64,000 bases of DNA from JBLMYQ01 sp050258375 (GCA_050258375.1 JBLMYQ010000034.1:62001-126000), one strand, 5' to 3'. Positions 53,448 through 62,891 are shown, counted from the stretch's first letter. The notes: a model not told the origin generated them from the sequence alone. A program made the numbers and translations.

Positions 53448-53503
53448 ACTCAAAATCCAGTGGTAGCGATACCATGTCGGTTCGACCCCGACCTTCGGCA
53501 CCA
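53448..53503 (+). repeat. Duplicated 3' fragment of tRNA-Leu (attachment-site scar)
   Basis: 56 nt identical to the anticodon-loop-to-CCA part of the tRNA at 52247-52333 except for two transitions. The 5' half of the tRNA is absent. This is the geometry left by a tyrosine-recombinase element that integrates into a tRNA 3' end. A terminator fit for a tRNA gene follows at once. Confidence 0.88.
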
Positions 53504-53510
53504 GATATTA

Positions 53511-53538
53511 AACAGCCCTGACTTATGTCAGGGCTGTT
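53511..53538. terminator. Terminator after the tRNA-Leu fragment
   Basis: Perfect stem AACAGCCCTGAC-TTAT-GTCAGGGCTGTT followed by T6. Probably the original terminator of tRNA-Leu before insertion. On the minus strand it can serve the alcohol dehydrogenase gene. Confidence 0.9.
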
Positions 53539-53544
53539 TTTTTA

Positions 53545-54645
53545 CTACTTTAAGCTTTCGCGATAAATATTATCCATATCTTTCTCACTAAGCTGTTTTA
53601 ATGTATTTTGCATATTCTTAGCTTTAATAGCAATTGAAGTAAAACGCTTTATTTCATCTTCTGTAACAGCTTCTCTCACATTTAAAAGCTTATCCAGAAG
53701 AATCTTAAGCTCATCAAGATTTTGTAATCCAAGGGAATCTAATATTTCTCCAACTCTTTTTTGGTTTTCCTGGTTAATAAATTTAAGATATTCATGCATT
53801 AAAAGTCCATTAGCTCTACCATGATCAATATTCTTAAAAATCGTCAATGGATAGCCCATAGGGTGCAGAATTGTTGAACCTGTATGTGCAATAACCATTC
53901 CAGCCAAACAAGATGCATAAATGAGCTTCTCTCTTAATTCTAAGCTCATGCTGTCTTCTAGCAATTCTTTTAAGCCTTGCCCCAAGAACCTTGCAGCCTC
54001 TTTTGCCAGCATATCGCTAATAGGAACCGCCCGTTTTGATAAATAACCTTCTACTGCATGTGAAAGTGCATCAACAGCTGTGTTTATAGTTGTACCTTTG
54101 GGAAGCTTATCGGTATAACGAGCATCAAGAAATGCGATTTTGGGGAATATCATCTCATTTGAGACGTTTAATTTATTTTGAGTTTTAGTATCAGTAATAA
54201 TCGAATATGGCGTAACCTCGCTTCCCGTCCCTGCTGTTGTAGGAACAGCCACAATTGGCAGAACCGGGTTTTTAAAGTTATTTTTAAATAATTCAGTTTC
54301 ATCAATTTCATTTTTAGCTAAAATAGCAATTGCCTTCGCGGCATCCAAAGGTGAACCTCCACCTATTCCTATTACAAAATCAACTTTTTCTTTTCGTGCA
54401 GCCTCTGCACCTTCCATGACATTATCCACAGTAGGGTTGCTTTCAACGTTATCATAAACAGCAAAACCAATTTTTGCAGTGGTCAATGCATCCTCAACAT
54501 CCTTTTGCGACCCATTTATTTTTGCTGATTTTTTACCTGTAACCAGAAGAGCCTTTTGCCCAAAAGAATTTAACAAAGCTGCATTTTCTTTAATGCAATT
54601 GCTGCCTAAAAGAACCTTTGTCGGTAGAAAATACTTTAGCATCAT
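53545..54645 (-). CDS. Iron-containing alcohol dehydrogenase
   Basis: 366 aa from ATG 54645 with GGGGTGG six bases before. Rossmann part (FVIGIGGGSPLDAAKAIAIL), AVPTTAGTGSEVTPYSIITD and metal-site region (NTAVDALSHAVEGYLSKRAV ... HTGSTILHPMGYPLTIFKNIDHG-RANG) with the Asp and His ligands. Group III ADH, NAD(P)-dependent; substrate not inferable. Monocistronic. Confidence 0.93.
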   Translation of the reverse strand: MMLKYFLPTKVLLGSNCIKENAALLNSFGQKALLVTGKKSAKINGSQKDVEDALTTAKIGFAVYDNVESNPTVDNVMEGAEAARKEKVDFVIGIGGGSPLDAAKAIAILAKNEIDETELFKNNFKNPVLPIVAVPTTAGTGSEVTPYSIITDTKTQNKLNVSNEMIFPKIAFLDARYTDKLPKGTTINTAVDALSHAVEGYLSKRAVPISDMLAKEAARFLGQGLKELLEDSMSLELREKLIYASCLAGMVIAHTGSTILHPMGYPLTIFKNIDHGRANGLLMHEYLKFINQENQKRVGEILDSLGLQNLDELKILLDKLLNVREAVTEDEIKRFTSIAIKAKNMQNTLKQLSEKDMDNIYRESLK

Positions 54646-54815
54646 TATGTACCACCCCACCAAATAAATATTACAAATATTTTATACATTAATAATTTAA
54701 GAAAGTCAAATAATAAGAGCATTAGAAAATCATCCAATGCCCTTACTTTATAAAAACTAACTCACAAATACCTGCCGTATATTAATACTTTAAATAATAT
54801 ACCTTGTTCAGCTAA

Positions 54816-55007
54816 TCATTTTTTCATTAATGCTTCAATGAATCTGTTTACAGCCTGCTGTTCCTGCTCCGGCATTGAGCCTTTAAGATTTTCTATCATT
54901 CCCAGCGCAGACTCAACCACTTTTTCTCTATCCATAGAATTTTTTATATCCTGCAGTTCCTTCAAGTCCAATCCCTTTGCAAATTCTGTCAGCTTATTTA
55001 TATCCAA
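54816..55007 (-). CDS. Small hypothetical helical protein, 63 aa
   Basis: TTG start nine bases after GGAG. All-helical and charged (GLDLKELQDIKNSMDREKVV), ending IEALMKK. Family not recognised. Divergent from the next gene. Confidence 0.5.
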   Translation of the reverse strand: MDINKLTEFAKGLDLKELQDIKNSMDREKVVESALGMIENLKGSMPEQEQQAVNRFIEALMKK

Positions 55008-55162
55008 TAATACCAGCTCCTTTTTAATTTATACTACAATATTATGTTGACCTATTCATTTTTGAACCTATTTAAATTAAGTTTTTCACATTATGTCTAC
55101 TAATTTCATAAATTAAAGTGACCAATTTTATTGGATTACTATTAAAGGAGCGTGTTCAAAAT

Positions 55163-55543
55163 ATGAGTACAACAAATGAAATTAAAGAAATGAAAGGTAT
55201 AGAAAACAAGCTTGATTTGCTGGCAGAGCACATCTATCAGTTAGAAAACCAATTAATACAGCTTTCTGTCAAGGAAGAAAAGCCTTCACCAGTTACATCA
55301 GAAAACGATATAAAAAAATATACAAAGGCCGCTAAAATAGCAGCACGCGTTATTGAAGTAATTGCTGATGGAGTTGCAGTTGTTTTTGACAGTATCAATG
55401 AACCTCCAGCATCAAGCACCTCTTCTGCATCAAAAATTACTTCATCAATGGGCAATCTGGAAGCTTCAACCCTCCTGAATGCAACTGAAAAATTCATTCA
55501 TGGATTATCTACATCATTACAGACTAATACACCAAATCAATAA
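55163..55543 (+). CDS. Hypothetical coiled-coil protein, 126 aa
   Basis: ATG 55163 after AAAGGAGCGTG. Residues 5-40 have heptad-like spacing (ENKLDLLAEHIYQLENQLIQ). A middle hydrophobic helix (AKIAARVIEVIADGVAVVFD) and a Ser/Thr-rich tail follow. Family not recognised. Followed by a small membrane protein gene in the same direction. Confidence 0.6.
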   Translation: MSTTNEIKEMKGIENKLDLLAEHIYQLENQLIQLSVKEEKPSPVTSENDIKKYTKAAKIAARVIEVIADGVAVVFDSINEPPASSTSSASKITSSMGNLEASTLLNATEKFIHGLSTSLQTNTPNQ

Positions 55544-55629
55544 AAATTGTAACACTATATTATGTAAACTCATACTATGGATTAGAACACCCCGGGTAAT
55601 GTTCTAAAAAAACAAAAGGAGGATTTTTT

Positions 55630-55827
55630 ATGGCAAATGAAGTAAATGCAGTTGATCAAGCAGAAGTTGAGGTTCAGTCTTTCCCAAATAACGTAATAGG
55701 AATGATTCTCGGAGCAATAATTGCTGGTCTCGGTTTATTCCTAATAGGCTCACCTACCTCAGGTTCAGTTACAAGGATTACTGGCTTTGTACTCTTCTTA
55801 ATAGGCGTTGCAATTTTCGCGCTCTAA
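55630..55827 (+). CDS. Small two-helix membrane protein, 65 aa
   Basis: ATG behind AAAAGGAGGATTTTTT. Acidic N-terminus, then two Gly/Ile-rich helices (VIGMILGAIIAGLGLFLIG and GFVLFLIGVAIFAL) around a Ser/Thr turn. A strong terminator follows. Family not recognised; size and hydrophobicity would suit a membrane-associated small protein. Confidence 0.65.
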   Translation: MANEVNAVDQAEVEVQSFPNNVIGMILGAIIAGLGLFLIGSPTSGSVTRITGFVLFLIGVAIFAL

Positions 55828-55855
55828 AAAACAAGTCAGCATAACAGAGATACCT

Positions 55856-55902
55856 TCCCAAAAGGGGGCAACGAAATTTTCGTTGCCCCCTTTCTTTTTG
55901 CT
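55856..55902. terminator. Bidirectional terminator
   Basis: Stem AAAGGGGGCAACGAAA / TTTCGTTGCCCCCTTT then CTTTTT. Lies between the small membrane protein gene and the converging IMP dehydrogenase gene. Confidence 0.9.
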
Positions 55903-55919
55903 CTGGATGTAACTTCTCT

Positions 55920-57431
55920 TTATTCACTGTACATATTTTTTTCCTTCAGTATTACATCATGCGCTCCGCCTTCTACAAGACTTGTTGCTGAAACCAGCGT
56001 AATTCTTGCATTCTGATGAAGCTCTTCAATTGTCCTTGAACCACAGTTGCTCATGGTCGATTTTATCTTGCTTATTGTCACATCCACATTGTCCTTGAGC
56101 TTTCCTGCATACGGTACATAGCTGTCAACACCTTCTTCGAATATCATTTCGGCAGCTTCTCCTCCATCATCATACCTCTGCCAGTTTCTTGCCCTGTTTG
56201 AACCTTCTCCCCAATATTCCTTGACGAAATTTCCCCCAATCTTTATTTTTCTGGTTGGACTCTCGTCAAATCTTGCAAAATATCTGCCTAGCATTACAAA
56301 ATCTGCTCCCATTGCGAGCGCAAGGGTTATATGATAATCGTGAACTATTCCACCATCTGAACAAATTGGAATATAAAATCCGGTTTTCTTAAAATATTCA
56401 TCTCTTGCAGCCGAAACCTCTATAACTGAACTTGCCTGCCCTCTCCCAATTCCCTTTTGCTCTCTGGTTATACAAATTGAACCTCCACCAATACCAACCT
56501 TGACAAAATCAGCGCCAGCCTCTGCAAGATAAAGGAATCCTTCTTTGTCAACCACGTTACCAGCTCCGACTTTCACTTCATTGTTGAATTCCTTTTTAAT
56601 GTATTGTATGGTCTCAGCCTGCCATTCAGAAAAACCATCAGAGGAATCAATACAGAGCATATCAACTCCTGCCCTAACTAACGCAGGCACCCTCTCCCTA
56701 TAATCTCTGGTGTTTATACCTGCTCCGGCAATTAATCTTTTATTCTTATCCAAAAGCTCATTCGGATTTTCTTTGTGCTCATTGTAGTCTTTTCTAAACA
56801 CGAGATATTTTAAGTTCTGATTTTTATCTATTATAGGCATACAATTAAGCTTATGCTCCCAAATCATATCATTTGCTTCACTAAGACTTATGTCATCAGT
56901 ACCATAAATCAGCTCGGAAAATGGTGTCATAAATTCTTTCACCTTTGCATCCATCGAAGTCCTGCTCATTCTGTAGTCTCTGCTTGTTACTATTCCAAGC
57001 AATTTCCCCTTTGGTGTACCGTTTTCCGTTACAGGCATTGTTGAATGACCCGATTTATTCTTTAATCTTATAACATCGGCAAGGGTATCATCAGGTTTAA
57101 GATTTGTATCACTAACAACAAATCCAGCTTTATATTTCTTTACTCTTGTTACCATTTCGGCTTGCTCTTCTATTCCCTGCGAACCAAAAATGAACGATAT
57201 TCCTCCACATCTAGCCAAGGCTATTGCCATATTATGATCAGATACCGATTGCATAACCGCAGAGCAGATAGGAATATTAATATTGAACTCCGGCTCCTCC
57301 TTGCCTTTTCTGTATTTTACTATTGGAGTTTTCATGTCAATATTATCCGGTGTGCATTTTCGTGTTGTAAGATTTGGTAATAAAAGATACTCACTAAAGG
57401 TTCTTGAAGGTTCATTTAAAAAAGTTGCCAA
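55920..57431 (-). CDS. guaB: IMP dehydrogenase
   Basis: 503 aa from a TTG at 57431 with AGGGGG eight bases upstream. TIM barrel with the catalytic Cys loop VGIGGGSICITREQKGIGRG and the flap region. Two CBS motifs are inserted near residues 110-235 (GIVTSRDYRMS; YLVFRKDYNEH). NAD-dependent conversion of IMP to XMP, the committed step to GMP. Belongs to the longer clade (about 500 aa) rather than the 485-aa Bacillus type. Confidence 0.93.
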   Translation of the reverse strand: MATFLNEPSRTFSEYLLLPNLTTRKCTPDNIDMKTPIVKYRKGKEEPEFNINIPICSAVMQSVSDHNMAIALARCGGISFIFGSQGIEEQAEMVTRVKKYKAGFVVSDTNLKPDDTLADVIRLKNKSGHSTMPVTENGTPKGKLLGIVTSRDYRMSRTSMDAKVKEFMTPFSELIYGTDDISLSEANDMIWEHKLNCMPIIDKNQNLKYLVFRKDYNEHKENPNELLDKNKRLIAGAGINTRDYRERVPALVRAGVDMLCIDSSDGFSEWQAETIQYIKKEFNNEVKVGAGNVVDKEGFLYLAEAGADFVKVGIGGGSICITREQKGIGRGQASSVIEVSAARDEYFKKTGFYIPICSDGGIVHDYHITLALAMGADFVMLGRYFARFDESPTRKIKIGGNFVKEYWGEGSNRARNWQRYDDGGEAAEMIFEEGVDSYVPYAGKLKDNVDVTISKIKSTMSNCGSRTIEELHQNARITLVSATSLVEGGAHDVILKEKNMYSE

Positions 57432-57546
57432 ATTAATTCCCCCTAAAAACAATATTATATTAAAAAACTATTTATGAAAATTAAATTGAAGTGCAGTAAT
57501 TTTTATTATTCTACCTTATTGGCTTCAAATATGTCAATCCAATATT

Positions 57547-58206
57547 TTACTTATCTTGCCACCAATCTTGAGTAGCAAACGTACTTAACTCATTCCCAAG
57601 ATGAGAATTATCACCCTCAAGAATTACTTTAAAAGCATTATCAACAAATTCAACAATAGTAATGGCGGTGTTATCGCACCATGAAACAGTTATCAAGTCT
57701 TCAAGAGGTTTGCTTTTAATATGACATATCAGCGCACGCAAAACAGTTCCATGGGTTACGATACAAATGCTCCTGCCTTTATTTTCATTAACAATATTAA
57801 TTACTGCATCTACAATACGGTCATATGCCTGTTTCATACTTTCTCCTGCCGGCATACAGTGTAAATGCGGGCAGTGTTCCCAGTTATAATATTCTTCAGG
57901 AAACTTATCCGGCAGCTCTTCCCACCTGATATTTTCCCATTTACCGCCGTTAATTTCCATAAGACCATCATTAGCAATAATATCTTCTATATTCTTAGTC
58001 CCAGCAATATATTGGGCTGTTTGAAATGCTCTTTTCAAAGGACTTGAATATATAACATCAATTTCCTCACTTTTTAGTCTCTCTGCTGTCTTTTGAGCCT
58101 GCTTATGCCCTTTCTCAGTCAAATCAGAATCTGTTTGCCCGTGAAATACTCTTTCAAAATTCCCCTTAGCCTCTCCGTGCCTTACAAAAATTATCTTTGT
58201 CGTCAT
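57547..58206 (-). CDS. Histidine phosphatase (phosphoglycerate-mutase-like)
   Basis: 219 aa behind GGGAGATATG. Catalytic motif IIFVRHGEAKGN (RHG), second Arg/Glu in YSSPLKRAFQTA, and the second His in ICIVTHGTVLRALI. Member of the dPGM/CobC/broad phosphatase branch; substrate not inferable. Confidence 0.9.
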   Translation of the reverse strand: MTTKIIFVRHGEAKGNFERVFHGQTDSDLTEKGHKQAQKTAERLKSEEIDVIYSSPLKRAFQTAQYIAGTKNIEDIIANDGLMEINGGKWENIRWEELPDKFPEEYYNWEHCPHLHCMPAGESMKQAYDRIVDAVINIVNENKGRSICIVTHGTVLRALICHIKSKPLEDLITVSWCDNTAITIVEFVDNAFKVILEGDNSHLGNELSTFATQDWWQDK

Positions 58207-58306
58207 ATCATATCTCCCATATTATAATAGCTCTAGTTCCACTCTATTAGGAGCGGGTTAAAAATAAATGCCTGCAGCTGCAAGCATTATTCATATTCCT
58301 AAGTAA

Positions 58307-58522
58307 TTAAATATCACTGCTTCTTCTATAGATTTTTATAAAACTCCCACATGTACTGCACTTTTTCAAGAATAACGTCGTGCCATTTTTAGCATAACAT
58401 GCAATTATTGCAGAAGGTTCGACCCTACACCAGGGACAAACATCCTTTCCGCTAACAGGCATGGATTCTATACATCTTTTAAGATAATAAGCAGTTGTTC
58501 TCTTTTTAGTCTTTAAAGCCAT
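58307..58522 (-). CDS. Small zinc-ribbon-like protein, 71 aa
   Basis: ATG 58522 is preferred (AAGG upstream); ATG 58531 abuts that site. Two CxxC knuckles (VCPWC and KCSTC) 22 residues apart fit a zinc ribbon, with a basic N-terminus (KTKKRTTAYYLKR). Nucleic-acid or protein binding is possible. Family not recognised. Confidence 0.6.
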   Translation of the reverse strand: MALKTKKRTTAYYLKRCIESMPVSGKDVCPWCRVEPSAIIACYAKNGTTLFLKKCSTCGSFIKIYRRSSDI

Positions 58523-58614
58523 TAGTGCCATCCTTATCTTTTGTAATTAACTTTCTTATTTTATTATATTATTCATTTCCTTATAAGTAAATATCCACAA
58601 TAAATCACGAAACT

Positions 58615-59325
58615 TCAGCTGGTAATCAATTCAAAAAATTTTCCTTCAGCTTCAACATTTCGGCTGTCACGAAACCTTCTTCCTTCTCTGGGTATCTCAT
58701 TTGAATACGTCTTTCTAATCTGTGCCGGTAAGCTGCTTAAGACATATATTTCATCTCCCATATAAAGCGCTTCATCAATATCATGGGTTACAAAAATTGC
58801 GGTTCTCTTATCCTCCTGCCACAGCTTAACAAACGCTTCCATGACTGATATCTTAAGCTTCAAATCAAGACCCTTGAATGGTTCATCCATTATAATAAGG
58901 TCAGCCGGATAAACAAAAGCCCTTGCTATTGCTGTTCTCTGCTGCATCCCTCCACTAAGCTTATCAGTATAATAATCCTTAAAATCCTTAAGCCCAACCA
59001 TCTCAAGATATTTTGTTATTAAAGCCCTTCTTTCATCTTTTGTACGAATATCCTTAATCACAAAGTCTACATTATCCCAGACGGTTTTCCACCTTATTAA
59101 TCTGGGCTCTTGAAAAATATGAGAGATAATCTTATTTTCAAAGCCTTCAAGTTTACCGGAATCAAGCGGTTCCAAGCCTCCAATTATATTAAGAAGCGTA
59201 GTTTTACCACAACCTGACGGTCCGAGAATACACGTAATCTTACCTTCTGATATCTGAAGGCTGAAATCATTAAAAACTATCAAATTTCCAAATTTTTTTT
59301 TAAGGTTTTGGACATTAAGGCTCAT
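58615..59325 (-). CDS. ABC transporter ATP-binding protein (NitT/TauT type)
   Basis: 236 aa. Walker A LGPSGCGKTTLLNIIGGL, Q-loop SHIFQEPRLIRW, signature LSGGMQQRTAIARAF, Walker B DLIIMDEPFKGLD and the H-loop FVTHDIDEAL. SsuB/TauB-like. Third gene of the transporter operon, four bases after the permease. Confidence 0.95.
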   Translation of the reverse strand: MSLNVQNLKKKFGNLIVFNDFSLQISEGKITCILGPSGCGKTTLLNIIGGLEPLDSGKLEGFENKIISHIFQEPRLIRWKTVWDNVDFVIKDIRTKDERRALITKYLEMVGLKDFKDYYTDKLSGGMQQRTAIARAFVYPADLIIMDEPFKGLDLKLKISVMEAFVKLWQEDKRTAIFVTHDIDEALYMGDEIYVLSSLPAQIRKTYSNEIPREGRRFRDSRNVEAEGKFFELITS

Positions 59326-59329
59326 TATT

Positions 59330-60082
59330 TTATCTCCACTTGAATATTTGTGATTCTACTAGTCTTACAAGCTTCTCAAAGAAAAAGCTTAATAGAATTG
59401 CTATAATGGTCCATGCAAAAACATTTGAGGTCTCAAGGTAAACCTTCGCAGTATCCAGGCTTGTTCCTATCGAAAACTTAGGCTGACTCAAAACTTCAGT
59501 TGTAATAACCACCTTCCATCCGATTCCAACTGCGGTTGATATACCGGCAACCAAATAAGATAATATTGATGGCAGATAAACTTCCGTTAAAACTCTTATT
59601 CTCTTTATCCTATAAGCTTTTGTCATCTGTACAAGCTTTAAATCTATATTTTTAATTCCTTCACTTACGTTAGTAGTTATAATAGGGAAAATAACTAAAA
59701 ATGCTACAAATATAGGTATTTCTCCCGACTTAAACCAAATAAGTGCAATAAGAATGAAAGAAATAACCGGTGTAGACATTATAATAACAAGAAATGGCTT
59801 GAAAAGAGAGTCTATTATTTTACTAAAGCCCGTAATTAATCCCACCACAATTCCTGCAATACAGGCTATCAAAAAAGCCTCAAGTACCCTTACTATAGTT
59901 TCAAAAATAATTCTCAAAAAGCTTTCTGATGCAACTATTGAAGCAAGACTATTAAAGGTGGATTCCGGAGATGGAATTATTATCTCAGAACCCACCAATA
60001 AAGAAGCAAGCTTCCATAATACTATAATCAGAATGAATGAAATAAAGGTTAATATACTATTTTTTATAGTAGAAGCCTTCAT
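59330..60082 (-). CDS. ABC transporter permease (NitT/TauT type)
   Basis: 250 aa from ATG 60082, GGAGG 11 bases before; it overlaps the binding-protein gene by 26 nt. Six helices with the EAA loop (MTKAYRIKRIRVLTEVYLPS) and AGISTAVGIGWKVVITTEVL typical of SsuC/TauC. Confidence 0.93.
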   Translation of the reverse strand: MKASTIKNSILTFISFILIIVLWKLASLLVGSEIIIPSPESTFNSLASIVASESFLRIIFETIVRVLEAFLIACIAGIVVGLITGFSKIIDSLFKPFLVIIMSTPVISFILIALIWFKSGEIPIFVAFLVIFPIITTNVSEGIKNIDLKLVQMTKAYRIKRIRVLTEVYLPSILSYLVAGISTAVGIGWKVVITTEVLSQPKFSIGTSLDTAKVYLETSNVFAWTIIAILLSFFFEKLVRLVESQIFKWR

Positions 60083-61055
60083 CAGGAATTTTGCCTCCGA
60101 TATCTTTAGGTGAATATTCAAGAATTATTTTAAAGAAGCTTTCAATTTTAGATTTTGCCGTTTTTGCATCCTCATACCTTATATTACAGCGCGGAATTGC
60201 AAGCTCAGCAACTTTGGACTTAATCCCTACGCCATTTTTTTCAACAAGCTTGCCCGCTTCTGCTTGATTTGAATTTACCCACTCAATAGATTTTTTATAT
60301 TCTTTAAGAAATTTATCCACAACTGCAGAATTTTTATCACCAAGCTGCCCCTTTACAAGCAAGCATGTCTGAGCAAAAGCTCCGGTACTTCCACTCGCTT
60401 TATCCCACTCTTTTTGTATATCAAAAATAATTTTTACTTGTGGATTTTTAGTGCTAACCATTGTTACAAAAGGCTCAGGAAGAATTGCAAGTTTTACTTT
60501 CCCTGCTATTATTGCCTGTGCAAGTTCGACCTGCGCAAGGGTATAATTAATAGTCACATCCTTTTCCGGAGCAAGTCCATTTTTATCAAGTAAATACCTT
60601 GCTGCTATATCAGGGATTGTCCCTTTACCAACTGAATAAATTGTTTTTCCCTTAAGAGCTTTCCAGCTTTTTATGTTTTTCTCGCTTCCTACAAGATACA
60701 ATACTCCCCACGTATTCATAGCCGCCAGCTTATAATCTATACCTTTATTATATATTTTTGCGGCAAGATTTGTTGGTACTGTTGCAATATCTATTTCTTT
60801 TGAAATCAGCTTTGAGACTAAAATATCCGGAGTTTTTATAATTTGATAATCCGATTGCAGATTCGCACCTAAAGAAGGTTTTTCTTCAAACATTTTAATC
60901 ATACCTATTGATGTCGGTCCTTGGAGACCTGCTATATGAATAACTGCTTTTGCCTGTGGCTTGTTTTCTATTGGAGTATTTGCTACCTTTGTACATCCTA
61001 CAGCAAATACTGATGCCATTAGTATTATGCCCAGTAAAACACTTAACCGTTTCAA
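60057..61055 (-). CDS. ABC transporter substrate-binding lipoprotein (NMT1/SsuA-like)
   Basis: 332 aa from TTG 61055, nine bases after GGGAGA. Lipobox AVGC. The periplasmic-binding fold shows AVIHIAGLQGPTSIGMIKMF, KEIDIATVPTNLAAKIYNKG and VKLAILPEPFVTMVS, the typical NMT1/THI5-like motifs. Substrate could be a sulfonate, nitrate-like anion or thiamine precursor; no riboswitch upstream helps decide. Confidence 0.9.
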   Translation of the reverse strand: MKRLSVLLGIILMASVFAVGCTKVANTPIENKPQAKAVIHIAGLQGPTSIGMIKMFEEKPSLGANLQSDYQIIKTPDILVSKLISKEIDIATVPTNLAAKIYNKGIDYKLAAMNTWGVLYLVGSEKNIKSWKALKGKTIYSVGKGTIPDIAARYLLDKNGLAPEKDVTINYTLAQVELAQAIIAGKVKLAILPEPFVTMVSTKNPQVKIIFDIQKEWDKASGSTGAFAQTCLLVKGQLGDKNSAVVDKFLKEYKKSIEWVNSNQAEAGKLVEKNGVGIKSKVAELAIPRCNIRYEDAKTAKSKIESFFKIILEYSPKDIGGKIPDEGFYYKK

Positions 61056-61132
61056 ATAAATCACTCTCCCTTTTTTTGCTAATCTTTTCTATATTATAGA
61101 ATATTAAAATACATCATACAAATAAAATCTTA

Positions 61133-61828
61133 TTAAGTTTTATTTTTCAAAGATATATATAGATTCCCCTCAGTATCCAAAGACGCTAATAAAACCTCTT
61201 TCACAGAATTTATGCCTTTTTTATCCAACTCGCTTTTAAGCCATTTTTTATCTAAATTCACAAATATAAGATTTTTCTCTATTATTTCACCATCAACTAT
61301 CAAATTAATGCTCAATCCTTGATAATTTGTTTGTATTCCCATGTCAGAAGGCGTTAATGGCTGTTTTTGAGATTTTAATTTTACGCTTATTCTACCACTG
61401 GTTTCAAGTATTGCAAATTCAACATCAGCAATATTGAAAGCTCCCTTCATCCTTAATTCTTCAGTTAAATCATCAATATTGAATCTTTCTTTCCGCAAAT
61501 TTTCCTCTATAATCTTACCATTTTCTATAAGGATTGTAGAAACACCCTCTAATAATTTTCTGGCTTTTAAATTTTTCAAAGACAGGTATGCTACAATAAT
61601 CGAAAGAAGTGACCAAATAATCAGGCTTATTATTCCATTCTGATAAGATATTCTGGGGTCAATAGAAAAACCTGCAGCTATAGAGCCTATTGAAATTCCT
61701 ACTACATAATCAAAAAAGCTGAGCTGAGCAATCTGTTTTTTGCCCATGAACCGTGCCAATATAAATAAAACAGTAATTGCTGTTAAATTTCTGAAGATTA
61801 TATCAATATTATCTGTGAATATTCTCAT
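61133..61828 (-). CDS. DUF421 membrane protein (YetF/YcaP-like)
   Basis: 231 aa behind GGAGAACTTTCAA. Three N-terminal helices (RNLTAITVLFILARFMGKKQ is the family start), then the DUF421 domain (GVSTILIENGKIIEENLRKE ... TEELRMKGAFNIADVEFAIL). Bacillus homologues are linked to spore development; molecular role unknown. Confidence 0.9.
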   Translation of the reverse strand: MRIFTDNIDIIFRNLTAITVLFILARFMGKKQIAQLSFFDYVVGISIGSIAAGFSIDPRISYQNGIISLIIWSLLSIIVAYLSLKNLKARKLLEGVSTILIENGKIIEENLRKERFNIDDLTEELRMKGAFNIADVEFAILETSGRISVKLKSQKQPLTPSDMGIQTNYQGLSINLIVDGEIIEKNLIFVNLDKKWLKSELDKKGINSVKEVLLASLDTEGNLYISLKNKT

Positions 61829-62006
61829 TTGAAAGTTCTCCTATCATAATTTAAATTCATTAGCTATTATGTCCAAAAAATAAACCTTACTTAGAAGAAT
61901 TAAATATTTAAGATACTGTCGAATTTTTGCACTTATCAAAGGAATTTTTCATGATATATCGAATATTTAGTATGTTAAATATACTCTGTTGAAAGGATGC
62001 TGTTTT

Positions 62007-62891
62007 GTGAATAATTCATTTAAGGGAATACTAGCTCTATTAACAGCAAGTTTTTTATGGGGGTGTACGCCTAGCGTTAGCAAATTAGGTCTAAATAGCC
62101 TTCCTCCCCTTTATTTTCTTGGAATTAGTTATTTAACAGGTGGAATTATTCTGACTTTTGTTTTTAGAAAAAAAATTAAATTTATAAATAAAAACATCGT
62201 CTTTTTTTCTTTATTTACAGCTATTTTTTTAGCATCAGGATCAATATTCGAAATTTTAGGACTAAGATATATTACACCTATGAAATCAGGATTACTTATA
62301 AGCTTCGAAACTATCTTCATCCCAATATTCTGTTTTTTTCTCTCAAAGACCCGCTTGACATTAAATGATGCCTTAAGCCTTGTATGTGCATTTGTAGGGT
62401 TGATATTTATAAATCATAATGGAATTTCATTTGAATTTAATATTGGGGTTATTCTAACCATTTTCGCTGCTGCATTTTTTTCCATACAAACAATCATTAC
62501 AGGCAACCTTGTTAAAAAGTATGTACCCATATTGATATCAATCGTCGAGCTTTATGCTGCTTCAGCCATATGCCTGATTTTTTCCGTATTTACCGAAAAA
62601 ATTGCCCTGCCAGTTTCATCTATGAGTATTTTCGCTCTTTTATTTTCAGGAATATTTTGTTCAGGAGTTGCTTTTTTTCTACAAACATATGGGCAGAAAT
62701 ATATCTCTCCTCTTCACACAGGCATAATCTTTTCAACCACTCCAGTCTTTGGTATTATTATTTCTCATTTAGTATGCCAAAATGCTCTTACTCCATTTAC
62801 ATTGGTAGGAAGCGTAATAATAATCTTTTCTATAATTAACTCAAATGTTAATATACCAATCCATTTAAGATATAAATTTAAGAAAAGATAA
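62007..62891 (+). CDS. EamA-family DMT transporter
   Basis: 294 aa from a GTG at 62007, nine bases after AAAGGA. Ten helices in two EamA repeats (GILALLTASFLWGCTPSVSK ... SGLLISFETIFIPIFCFFLS; IGVILTIFAAAFFSIQTIIT ... LHTGIIFSTTPVFGIIISHL). Probable exporter of amino acids or metabolites. Monocistronic. Confidence 0.92.
   Translation: MNNSFKGILALLTASFLWGCTPSVSKLGLNSLPPLYFLGISYLTGGIILTFVFRKKIKFINKNIVFFSLFTAIFLASGSIFEILGLRYITPMKSGLLISFETIFIPIFCFFLSKTRLTLNDALSLVCAFVGLIFINHNGISFEFNIGVILTIFAAAFFSIQTIITGNLVKKYVPILISIVELYAASAICLIFSVFTEKIALPVSSMSIFALLFSGIFCSGVAFFLQTYGQKYISPLHTGIIFSTTPVFGIIISHLVCQNALTPFTLVGSVIIIFSIINSNVNIPIHLRYKFKKR

Noticed and set aside
53448..53503. Second tRNA-Leu gene
   Set aside because: Only the 3' part is present; the acceptor 5' arm and D arm are missing, so it cannot make a tRNA.
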